DNA of 64,000 bases from Apus apus (lineage: Eukaryota; Chordata; Aves; Apodiformes; Apodidae): the NCBI RefSeq assembly GCF_020740795.1, contig NC_067282.1:135465132-135529131 (forward strand). Direction: 5' to 3'. The notes under the pieces are model-generated. The model worked only from the letters and a program-made list of their open reading frames with translations, was not told the origin of the DNA and ran no database searches. Positions within the stretch are counted from its first letter, which is position 1, and every line of letters starts with the position of its first letter. Below are positions 37,385-47,848 of this stretch, one piece after another. The position numbers and the translations under genes were made by a program.

Positions 37385-38590
37385 CTTTCCAGCCAGTCTT
37401 CCCCAGACCTGTAGCATTGTTGTGGCCCCAGTACAGGACCCAGCACTTGGCCTTGTTGAACTTCATACAATTGATCTTGGCCCATTGCTCCAGTCTGTCC
37501 AAGTCTCTCTGTTGGAGCCTCCCTACCCTGAGGCAGATCAACACTCCCTCCCAATTTTTATTGTCTGCAAACTTACCAAGGGTTCATTCTATCTCCTCAT
37601 CAAGATTGCTGATAGAGATGTTGAAAAGGAGTGGTCCCAACACTGAGCCCTAAGCAACACCTCTTGTGACAGGCTGCCAGCTGGATTGAAGTCCATTCAC
37701 CACCAACCACTCTCTGGGCCCAGCTGTTCAGCCGGTGTCTTATCCAGCAAAGTGTACACCCACCCAAGCCATGAGCAGCCAGTTTTTTCATCAGAATGCT
37801 GTGGGAGACAGTGTCAAAGGTCTTATGGAAGTCCAGGTAGACAAAATCCAAAGCCTCTCCCTCATCAACCAGGTAGGTCGTCTTGTCACAGAAGGAGACC
37901 AGATTCATAAAGCAGGACCTTCCTTTCATAAATTTGTGCTGATTGGACCTGATCACCTGGTTGTTCTGTATATGGTGCATAATGGCACTCAAGAACAACT
38001 GCTCCACGACCTTCCCTGGCACTGAGGGCAGACTGACAGGTCTGTAGTTCCCTGGATCCTCCTTTTGGCATTTCTTGTGGATGGGTACCACACCTGCTAC
38101 CCTCCAGTCCACTGAGACCTTCCCAGTTAGCCAAGACTGCTGGTAAATGCTGGAAAGAGGCTTGGCAAGTGTATTTTCCAACTCCTTCAGTACTCTTGGG
38201 TGCAACCCATCCAGCCCCATAGAATTAGGGATGATGTTTAGGTGGTGTAGCAGGTCACTGACCATTTCCTCTTGGATCACAAAGGTCTCCTTCTGCCCCA
38301 CCATCCCATTTTCCAGCTCAGGGGACTGGGGTCTACGGAACAACCAATTTGACTGCTAAAGGCTGAGGCAAAGAAGGCATTTAGCACCTCAGCCCTTTCC
38401 TCATCCTTTGTCACTGTTTCCACCAGCATCCAGTAAAAGATGGAGATTCTCCCCAGTCCTCCTTTTGTTATTAATGCCTTTGTAAAAAGATTTTTTATTG
38501 TCTTTGACAGCAGTGGCCAAGTTGAGTTCAAGCTGTGCTTTGGCTCTCCTAATTTTCTCCCTGCATTGCCTTACTGCATCTCTGTATTAC
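37385..38590 (-). mobile_element. CR1 LINE reverse transcriptase segment lacking its 3' end
   Basis: On the minus strand, CR1 linker sequence (EVLNAFFASAF) is followed by a reverse transcriptase frame open for 247 codons (38343-37600). It holds NYRPVSL, SNQHKFMKGRSC and FVYLDFHKTFDTVSH. It then shifts frame before the FADD box. The copy stops around 37385, inside the reverse transcriptase, without the usual tail. The 5' limit near 38590 is where recognisable CR1 sequence fades. Confidence 0.88.
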
Positions 38591-40690
38591 TTATGAGAGG
38601 CTTGTCCTCAAACTTATTTCTCCATCTTAGTTTGCTGTCCCCAGCTGCCATCATTGTATTTTTTGTGTTCAGGCAAAAAAAAGAAACAAAAAGCCTACTG
38701 AAAGAGCAATAGGAAGACACTTGATCCAAGCTCCAGTTCCCCAAACATGTCAGTACTGAGTTCCAGCAAGGGAAGGTCACCAGATTTTCCTAACCAAATT
38801 GAATAAGGTTTTTAAAAGTATGATGTGTATCTGCCTGCCTGCTTTTTCTTAGGACTGAGCCATAATGAAGACTTGGGGTGGAGGGAGGACATTTTAGTTG
38901 ACAGAATTAAAGAAAGCATCATGATGATAATGGAGGCATTAGAGAAAGGTCTAAAAAATAAAGAAAAAATGTATTAGAGTAAAAACTAGATAAACATCTT
39001 ACTGGCAGAGGATGTGTACAGAGAGAACACTGAACATGAAAACAAACATGAAACAGAAACATCTGGAAAAGGAGAATGACCTTGGGGAAACAATACCTAT
39101 GAAGAAGAACTAGTCTAATCAGATATATAGATTACATTAAACAGCAGAAAATCTGGATTTGCCATCAATCTCTGCCTCTCATAAAAGTGTTTTGTTTACT
39201 CACAGGGTACTTTTTGAAGTTAGTATCTTTCTTATGTGTGCAGTGAGTAACACTGTAGGATTCCAATTGCAATTGAAGCTACTATGTGCAACTATGATAT
39301 GTAAATGGCAGAGGGTATAAAACTAGGAGAGGTTTTAGGAGATATAGAAGGAAAAGGAAGAGCAGACAGAGGTGGTCAAGAGGAATGCTTGTGGCAGGAA
39401 ACATCTCAAAGGGCTTGCAAAACGCCATTAAAATAAAAATCCTAAGATCTGCTCAGCTCTAGCCATGGGGGAGTACAATGTCAAAGATATGAAGGAAAAC
39501 AAATATGTGATTCCCATTAACATTACCAAAATACGTGCAGCTAATTCCTCCACTGAGAGCTCCAACAGCTGGATCTAACAATGTGGATAATTTACACTGT
39601 CTCTTTTCATGTACTTCTGTTTGGTTGACCTGCTAGGAGTTTCTAATTGAAACATCATCTCTGTAAGTAGATGATGCACTTATGGAAACAAATGTCAGAT
39701 GTGTTATTATTCATGCCAAATCACTGTTGGAGTTAAGTCACTGTAACCAAAGAAATTACAGGAAGGAGGAATTAGACCTGCAGCAGTTAAAATGTGTATT
39801 TGTACAGTTGTCTCAGGTAGCTGAGCATTAGGTAAAATGTAATAACTAAGGGTGGTGGTGACGTTATAACGAGGAATGAAAGGAGCAATACCAGCGATTT
39901 AACTGCATCCATGGCCACAGTCATATTAATCTCATTAACTAAAGTACAGTAAGGTTTTTCTCCATTTTAGAGGAGAGTGAAGTCAAAATTACAGAGGTGA
40001 CTATTTCCTCTTGTAGTTGCCAAACCAATTATGGTAAATGAAACAGTGCCGATATATACTGTATGAAGACACAAGCATTTATTTTTCTGGCAAAACTTTA
40101 TCTAGATCAGCATTTTTCATTTAGGGGTAAAATTGTATAACAATAGTAATCTTGAGGAGAAGGATATTTATTCTGTAACCCATTATTGGGAAAAGGGCAA
40201 TTTTTAAATGAAGATAAAAGAAAGTGCTTCTTCTCCTCACCTTTATATATTTAAAGCCAAAGCAAAAAAATATAGTGAACATTTGAGCTGTCTGCATTTG
40301 AATCAATCAGCCCTCCAGAGAAGCCTCCATGTGCAGCTGTAAAACTGGCAGGCTTAGTAGTAATCTCAAGATTAAACTGTTATGAAAATTTGAATAATAC
40401 TTTTCCCCCTTTGAGCTATAGTACATACCTGCCCTCTGAACTGTGATGGCTTTTTTTTCAAGGCACGTTGTATGAAAAGTACCCCCCTCTCCAGCTCTCT
40501 CCTTGGAGTGGTTTTTTTGGAGGGCAATCCCTTCTGATGCCCTCAGAGCAGCTAAATGGACATCACAGCTCCATCCCATCTGTAATACAACTCACTTAGC
40601 TCATTCCCACGTAGAAGACACTAACTGAAACCAGCCACCCTGGGCTGACAAAGAGTTTGAGTACCCCTTCCAGGATGCCATCAGTCTGTA
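38591..40690. other. Unassigned AT-rich DNA
   Basis: No exon or repeat is recognised. The open frames are short and without domains. Confidence 0.5.
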
Positions 40691-40734
40691 ATGGGGAGGG
40701 ACCTGTTACAAGGGCATGTAGCAAGAGGACAAGG

Positions 40735-40740
40735 GGTAAT
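40735..40740. repeat. Left target-site duplication of the solo LTR
   Basis: GGTAAT directly precedes the TG end of the LTR and recurs at 41145-41150. Confidence 0.88.
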
Positions 40741-40954
40741 TGTTGAAGAATGGCTTGAGCAGCAAGGCCATGGGCCCTTGCTATCTCCTCGAGAGGCCTT
40801 GAGAGTGTAACACAAATAGCAGCTGTACAAGCAATCTCTTTTTTAGCCTAACACAAGTATAAACAATCTCTCTGTTAGCTTAAACTAAGGCAAGGACAAG
40901 GTAGAGAAGTAGAATAATAGAAAACAAGGAAGAACCCTGGAACTCGGTGTGTAT

Positions 40955-41041
40955 GTTACTATCCAGTAAAATCACTGCAAGTAGTTACCATCCAATGAAA
41001 TCACTACAAGTAGTTACTATCCAATGAATTCAGTACAAGTA
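40955..41041 (+). repeat. Three tandem 29-bp repeats in the LTR U3 region
   Basis: Units start at 40955, 40984 and 41013, each on the pattern GTTAC-ATCCA-TGAAATCA with CAAGTA at the end. Units 2 and 3 contain CCAATGAA; unit 1 has CCAGTAAA. They sit 15-100 bp upstream of the TATA box, the usual place for retroviral enhancers, and CCAAT is the core of the NF-Y site. Confidence 0.9.
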
Positions 41042-41055
41042 GGTTTGGAAAAGGG

Positions 41056-41063
41056 TATAAAAG
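41056..41063 (+). promoter_or_regulatory. TATA box of the solo LTR
   Basis: TATAAAAG follows the 29-bp repeats and predicts a start near 41085-41090. Confidence 0.7.
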
Positions 41064-41078
41064 TAACACTGTGTATTC

Positions 41079-41084
41079 AATAAA
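41079..41084 (+). terminator. Polyadenylation signal of the solo LTR
   Basis: The AATAAA lies only 16 bp after the TATA box, so it would sit in U3, before the predicted start. Cleavage would then fall near 41100, giving a very short R region. Confidence 0.6.
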
Positions 41085-41144
41085 TCGAAGCTTGCTTTAT
41101 CAATCACATTGATTCTGGACTGCTTGCTTCCCTCGCCGCCAGCA

Positions 41145-41150
41145 GGTAAT
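41145..41150. repeat. Right target-site duplication of the solo LTR
   Basis: GGTAAT directly follows the CA end of the LTR. The CR1 sequence resumes here. Confidence 0.88.
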
Positions 41151-41395
41151 GACTTTAAACTGGAAGAGGGTAGATTTAGGTTAGATATTAGGAAGAAATT
41201 CTTCACTATGAGGGTGGTGAGACACTGGAACAGGTTGACCAGGGAGGTTGTGGAAGCCCCCTTCCTGGAAGTGTTCAAGGCCAGGTTGGATGGTACTTTG
41301 AGCAACCTGGTCTAGTTGGAGGTGTCCCTGCCCATGCAGGAGGGTTAGAACTAGATGATCTCTAAGGTTCCTTCCAACCCAAAACATTCTCTGAT

Positions 41396-42964
41396 GCCAG
41401 CTATGAACTGCTGATCAAGGCTACTATCACAGGACTTGTTCAAATGAAGAAGTGTTTGGTAGTGATTTGTTTAGTAGTGTTTTGTTTGCAAAACTGGATG
41501 AAATTACCATTGAGTTTTGTCAGAAGAAAATTAAAATGTATATTCAGGTGAGGAGCTTCATCAGGAGCTTATAATTTTTGTACACCCTTCAAAAATATGG
41601 AAAATTTCACCCTCCAGCAACATTTTTTTCTGCAGAAGCACTGCATGGAGATAATATTTAAAGATTTTCATCTTGCTGACCATGGGCCCAGAGGAGAAAC
41701 ACTTATTTTTCTATTCAGACTGATTACAAAGTGAACTAAATGGAATAAAAAAATATTGATTCCTGAGCAGGAAATATTGACAGCTTGCTCACATCTCACT
41801 GCTGCACCTTCAGCTGCTTGTGGCAACCTATATTTTACCTTGTGCAGAAACAAATTTATAACCCATGTCAGACAACACTGAAGATGCCAGTCTTGAGAAA
41901 CAAATATCACAGTTCCACGTCCAGCAGCAAGGACATCACAGTCTCCCAAATAAATTACTATTTAGTAACCAGGATAGTAATTCAAAATGGAAAGAAAGTG
42001 GGCAGGGAGGGGAAGGTACGATGTGAAAAAATGGGAAGTGGGATATCATGTGCAAAAATATTTAAGCAAAAGAAGGTAATCCAAAATTAGTTTTGTGAAA
42101 GAAGTGCAGAAAGTGGAAGTCTGACCCAGGAGTTTTGCAAGCTCATGCCTCTGAAGTGAGCAGGTGGATGGACACAGGAGAAGCACTGCAACATGAAAGC
42201 CAGCTAGCAGCAGCAGGAAAGCAGGTGACAGGTTGGAGAGGGTTTTCAAGCTTTGGAGGAGTGGTTGTACATTAGGTATTGTTGTAAAGCAATTTTGATA
42301 ACATGCTAGTGGCACTGCCACTGGTATTAATAACAAAAACTTACTAAAGGATTATATAAATTATTCTAAGTTACTGTTGCCATTTAGACTGAACCATCAA
42401 TGACCCAAAAATAAGAATCTGTAGAGAATGCAGGCACAGGATGAAGTCAGCAGTCCAGGGCTATAAATAGACATTTTGAATGACTAATTACTCATCACTA
42501 AAGGAACAGAACTATAAGAGTGACCAGTTTTAGGATCTAACAAAATAAATAACCCTTTAACAAGGAGGTATGCATGGCTAGATTGTATTCACAAAGCCAT
42601 TAGTTATGCTGTGAGTATGTTACATTTCAAAGACTGTGGAAAGAGAATAGGAACCTCCTGGTGAATAATTGCACACATGTCTTATAATTAAACCATAAAA
42701 AGCATATCACATATGCCCATAACAGATTGTTTTGAACAAAGATATCTTTTAAAGACCGCAACTGAAACCACTAATTGTGTGAGCCCCGATGTTTGAGAAT
42801 TATGTAGGTAGAAATGATCAGTCTGTCAGCTTGCAGCACTCTATATGTAAGTATTACCTTACTACTGCTGAAAGGACTGATCTTTCCAATGCCTGTGTTT
42901 GCTCTGGTAACCAAAGGTTTGACTGTAATTTGGATGCAGCTCTTTGAATTAATAACAAAATGAA
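41396..42964. other. Unassigned noncoding DNA
   Basis: No gene or repeat is recognised between two CR1 tails of the same orientation. Confidence 0.5.
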
Positions 42965-43241
42965 TGAAGATATGGGCATGCTGGAATTTGTCCAAAGAAG
43001 GGCCACGAGGATGTTCAGAGGGCTGGAGCACTTCTCCTATGAAGACAGACAGTGAGACACTGGTACAGGTTGCCCAGAGAGGTGGTGGAAGCCTCATCCC
43101 TGGAATTGTTCAAGGCCAGGATGGATGGGGCTCTGAGCAACCTGATCTAGGACGAGGTGTCCCTGCCCATGCAGAGGGGTTGGAACTAGATGATCTTTAA
43201 GGTCTCTTCCAACCCAAACCATTCTATGATTCTATGACTCT
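42965..43241 (+). mobile_element. CR1 LINE 3' fragment with small internal deletion
   Basis: The fragment starts in the reverse transcriptase end (CTGGAATTTGTCCAAAGAAG) and runs to CTCCTATGAAGACAGA. It then jumps near 43049 to GAGACACTGGTACAGGTTGC, losing most of the end domain. It ends with the tail GGAACTAGATGATCTTTAAG and ATTCTATGATTCTATGAC. Confidence 0.9.
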
Positions 43242-44003
43242 AAGAGGAAGTCTTACAGGTATTGAACTTATTTACAAGCTCAGGTTATGCTGAGCTAGCT
43301 TCCAGGGTGGATGCCAAAGCTGCAGTCAAAGGCTTAAGGGTGTTTGGAGTGAAACATAGGGACTTAGTAGGCAGAAAATCAGGAAAAAAAAAAGGGGAAA
43401 AAAAAAAAAAAGTAAAAAAAGTTGGCGGAAGTTACTCCAAAGTCAAATACTTGCACCGGGTCATCCTTCTTAGACTTCTGCTATGTCAATATAATCACAT
43501 CAGCCTCTGTTACTGCAAAATAATGCAAAGCCTACCTAAGCAATTTTTCCTCAGGACACCCAGAGGCATAAACACTACATTCTTCCCAAAGCAGAGCAAA
43601 ACTCAGTATTTTAATTTATGATACCATTAACATTTTTAAAGCTAAATGCAGAGTGAAAAAGCTCCATAGAACAACACTTACTGCCTGTTTTGAATGAAGG
43701 ACTTGAAATTCTTTGTTTACAGTTTCTTGATTCACATATTTGAGCTGTAGTACTAACATACCCTGGTTTCTACTCCATCTGGTATTTGAAAGTGGGAAAG
43801 AGGTTTGGCAAACTTAAGTAAGCTACAGACATTTTTTGGAGTATTGATATTAAATTTCTCCCTGTAAAAAAACATTTTGCCTCTGTTTGACTAAGCATAA
43901 TTCTAATTCTAGCAAATATTTCAGTATTTTTTGGCAAAATCTTATTATTCTTGATACTGCTAGCATACTTAGCAGGTCTGCTCTGACCTGAGGAGAATGC
44001 AAC
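43242..44003. other. Unassigned DNA with an A-rich tract
   Basis: An A/G tract lies at about 43382-43420. Nothing else is recognised. Confidence 0.5.
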
Positions 44004-44592
44004 TGTGCTGGTTTAGTTTGGCGGGTTTTTTTGGTAGTGGGGGAAGGGCCCCACGAGTGGCTCTGGTAAGAAGCTGAGAAGCTCCCCCAGCTCTAGAACC
44101 AGCCAAAGAGCCGTTAGAGAGACAATAGATGTGCCTCTGCGATTTACATACAAAAGAACTAATATAACACCTAAGCAGGGCAAGCAGGGAGGGAGCTGAG
44201 CTGGAGAGGCAGAGCAGTGCCAGGGTGAAGATCCAGTGGTTGGTGAGGAAGAAGGGGAAGAAGGTGCCCAAGCAGAAGTTTCCCTGCAGCCCATGGCGAG
44301 ATGGCAGCTGTGCCCCTGCACTCATGGAGGAACGTGGTGGAACATTCCCTGAAGGCGCCAGGAGGGGTGAACTTGACCACAGGACTTGGATTTTGTGGCC
44401 AGAGGATTTGCTGCCTGTGGACTCTGATTGCGCAGCTGTGGAAGACCCCAGGGCCAGGGGAGGTGGCTGTTCCCAAAGCAGCCCCTGACTCTGTGGGAAG
44501 CCCAGGCTGGAGCAGCTCCGGACCTCATGGGAGGGACACATAAAGGAGAGGTTCTTGGAGGACTCTCTCCCATGGGAGGATCAAATCCCCTT
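44004..44592 (+). mobile_element. Possible partial LTR of an ERVL-like avian element
   Basis: The stretch begins TGTGCTGGTTTAGTTTGGCG. It continues with GC-rich, imperfectly repeated blocks around GCCCAGGCTGGAGCAG and CTCTCTCCCATGGGAGG. This resembles the 5' part of a common avian LTR family that I recall as ERVL-type. The 3' half with its polyadenylation signal and CA end is missing. No target duplication can be seen. The long frames on both strands here (up to 190 codons) are a by-product of GC-rich sequence. Confidence 0.45.
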
Positions 44593-47500
44593 TTCATTGG
44601 CAGCAGTTCATGGCATTCACACTGCTCGCCCTCAGCAGCAGTCTCTGCACAGAGCAGTGTACCTGCTCCACGTCTGCAAGACCAGAGAGTTTCTGGCATG
44701 CCTCAACACTGCACTTCAATCACAACACAGCTTCTCCCACCATATATTCAGATTTATTACCTGGCTCACACTATGGCAGCACAAGGACTAGGAGGTGACC
44801 AGCCAGGCACCAGAGTAACTGTCTAACAGATTAGTGACATATCATGAATTTTAGCACATATTTTCATCAGATGAAAATGTATCCACTATCTTGTATTATT
44901 TCTACCTGAATGCCTAATTTCGGACCTGTACTTGTGCAAAGCTTCCTTCTCAACTAACTTGCACTGGTCAAATGACAATGATTGATAAAATTAACAAATG
45001 AGCCAAATAAGGATCAACCAAGTTGCATTATTCTGTCTGGCATCTAAAGGTATAAACATGCATATAACATGCTGCTGATTGCCCTACACTCTGTACAGCA
45101 CCATTGTTTTCCAAGCTACCTGTCTCTTAGAAGTACCTCTCTCAGAACATAGGAGCTCAGCTAATGAGATCAGATGTGAGTGACAATCAATTTTCTCCCA
45201 CTTGAGCCCACTGGCAGAAATTGTGGAGGCTGGGCTTTTGCAAACACATTATCTTGCTGTGGTTACTCCCTACACTAAAGCTAATCGATTTTCTGAAATA
45301 CCTATTTTACCCCTTAGAAATATTCCCTGGCTGCCCACACAGCAGATTTCTGCATTGACAGTGAACTTCATTGTTTGTGCTGTGAGGCACGCAGCGAGTT
45401 TCAGAACAGTTAAGGAAATTTCTATTTCATGTCTATCTGTCTCTTGCAAAGTAACAAGTGCTGCCTGGAAAGACAAAGATTTTAGCAGGAAATCCACTGA
45501 GCACTAAAAAAATTCACTCAAATTCACTTCTGTGTGATCCTTCAGCGAGATAATAACAAATTTCATATAGAGAGTGTTTAGACATTTTTGCAGGCAGTAC
45601 ATTGTGTATTGGGCTACTGTTCAGGACACCTGAATGTCTTGAACACACCTTCTTCACTCAGCAGCTGCTGGATGACCATGGTCTTCCCTCTGTTTGCACA
45701 GCAAAGGTGAAGCAGGGGTATTGGTAGAGACCTCCTTCGCAATCTAGAATGAAACCCATTCCAGAAGTATCAGGTATTCTTCTCTTTAAAGCAGTGGTTA
45801 ATAGCAACATTTTATGTCTTTTCACAGACAGATAAAGTTGGGCTTGGGAAGTTAACTTGGGAAGTGGAAACTTGTTTTGATAACACATGGGTGAGAGCTT
45901 TGCGGTCCTTGCTGCCTTTCCTCTTTCAGCTCTTTCTTAGAAGAGCACTACACATAATTTAACTAGATGTAGTATTGCTCTGTTAAGACATAGCATTGAA
46001 CCATAACAAAATAATCAGGTGGAGATGTACAAGGTGAGTACAGATGAGGGCCAACATAGTCACTCTCAGCTGACTTTGTCCATGGAAAGATACAGGCATT
46101 TCAGGATGCAGCTTACTTAATTTAGAAGTTAGCAACAGGCTTAGATAAGTTGTGCCCTAAAAATGCTAATTATTATTTTTTTGCTGACCAGACAGGGAAA
46201 TTGGGCAACAGTCCAGACAGGGACATCTCTGCCACAGAAAACTATGTGGGGTCAGATAATGGTAGTAAGGCTTTCTCACTAGGCTTGCAAGTATTTGAGC
46301 AACACAGTGAAGCCTCTTTCTACTTTACCCTTTGTACATCCAAGAGGAACATGCAACCGTATCTCATACAGAGTGTTACTTATAAATGGGACTTTACTGT
46401 TCAAAGACACAAAGTAACCAATCACTAGGGGCAAAACTAAGACCTCAGCCATGTCTTGGACAAACATCGTGACAAGAATTTCTTGTGTTCCTCCCATGTA
46501 CTAGGAAGCAATAACTGGTGCACATTAAGCACAGATTTTAACTGTGTTACTGAAGCAGCACAGTGAGATCTCTGAGGAAGGAGGAATGTTTAGCTGAGAA
46601 GGTTGTGGGAATGGAGCAAGAGATGTATCACAAAAAATCTGTAGGAAATCTGACTTCATTGGTTCTGTCGCTCTTTTGCATGTTTGTTTGAATCTGCAGA
46701 CCATCAAGTGAAGAAGATGCACTGCCAGGGTCAAAGAGAGATAAATTAAGTAATAGCACTGGCAGTGCTACTGTATCCACACACAGTCCTTTTTGCTGAA
46801 AACGAATTATTTGCAGACAGCAGTAAAGCATACCTAGAGGAGACTTTGTCTTAGCCATGTTATTATAAAATAATCATTTAGATCAATAAATGTTTCTTCA
46901 GTCTTCTTCCTGACTAGCCTAAAATCCCTGCAGAAATTTCCTTACTCTTCTGTAGTGGGAATAAGTAATTAATGACATGATTTTTACCATGCATGGGAAA
47001 AGAAGAAAAAAAAAAAGAAAAATATAGTCTTGTGCTTGTGTTTCAGGCTCTAATTTGCTTCAGAGTTTCCAACATGTGAGAAAAGAGTGAAAAACAGTAA
47101 AGGATAGTTATACCAGTTAATGTTGTGTTCTTCTTTTAGTACAATATCTGCACATTCAATGTCATATTGGAATTATATGTCTGGATGTGTATATAATTAA
47201 ATTTTGTTTCCATTATGAATTTATTTTAAAATGAGACATTCAGAATGCACTGCAAGGTTGTGATCAATCATAGACTCACATTATATTATTTGTGCTCCAG
47301 GGCTAAAGGAATATAACTTCAGCTTTCAGGAGATTTCTTGCATGATTGCTCATTGAAACTTTTAATTAGCTTCCTGCAAATATATTGCCTTGCAAAGTCT
47401 GGGGAAAACTAGTCTTCCACTTCTCCAGGTCAAAAAAAGATATTCCAGTACCTCTGTCTTGAGCACAGCCTAAGCATCTGGTCATAGCTTGTGTTGTCTT

Positions 47501-47644
47501 GTCCAGTCATCTGGGGTGCAAGAGGTTCAGAAATCTGACTCTGCCACATCATAGCATTGTGGAAGAGTGGGAATTTAGTGGCATATTCCTTTCACAAGTA
47601 GAGCCATATTCCTTCCAAAGTTAGCTGATGCCTCAAAGGGATTT
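44593..47644. other. Unassigned noncoding DNA
   Basis: I recognise no exon or repeat family. The short open frames show no domains. Confidence 0.5.
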
Positions 47645-47848
47645 TACTCACTTTAGAGTGAGGGTGGTGAGACACTGGAACAGGTTGCCCAGGAAGGTTG
47701 GTGGGTACCCCCTCCCTGGAAGTGTTCAAGGCCAGGTTGGATGGTACTTTGAGCAACCTGGTCTAGTGGGAGGTGTCCCTGCCCATGCAGGGGGTTGGAA
47801 CTAGATGATCTTTAATGTCCCTTCCAAATTGAACCATTCTATGATTGA
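47645..47848 (+). mobile_element. CR1 LINE 3' tail, short
   Basis: The fragment starts at GAGGGTGGTGAGACACTGGA and runs through TGGATGGTACTTTGAGCAAC, then GGAACTAGATGATCTTTAAT. It ends at ATTCTATGATTG. It is very close to the tail of the 41395 copy, so the same subfamily is likely. Confidence 0.92.

Larger units (their letters stand above)
40741..41144 (+). mobile_element. Solo LTR of an endogenous retrovirus, class II-like
   Basis: The element begins TGTTGAAG and ends CGCCAGCA, so it has TG...CA ends with a near inverted repeat (TGTTG/CAGCA). It is flanked on both sides by GGTAAT. It carries a TATAAAAG box (41056-41063), an AATAAA (41079-41084) and three 29-bp repeats in U3. No gag, pol or env remains, as expected after recombination between two LTRs. 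A 6-bp duplication is typical of beta- and alpharetrovirus-like ERVs. Plus orientation follows from TATA and AATAAA. Confidence 0.88.
40691..41395 (+). mobile_element. CR1 LINE 3' fragment split by an LTR
   Basis: The left part (40691-40740) and the right part (41145-41395) are consecutive CR1 end-domain sequence. The left ends ACAAGGGGTAAT; the right continues into [33 protein letters not shown] and the tail GAACTAGATGATCTCTAAGG. The 404 bp between them is a solo LTR that duplicated GGTAAT on insertion. Confidence 0.93.

Noticed and set aside
43969..44826. Overlapping frames of 100-190 codons on both strands
   Set aside because: They coincide with a GC-rich LTR-like block. Frames on both strands at once point to base composition, not coding.
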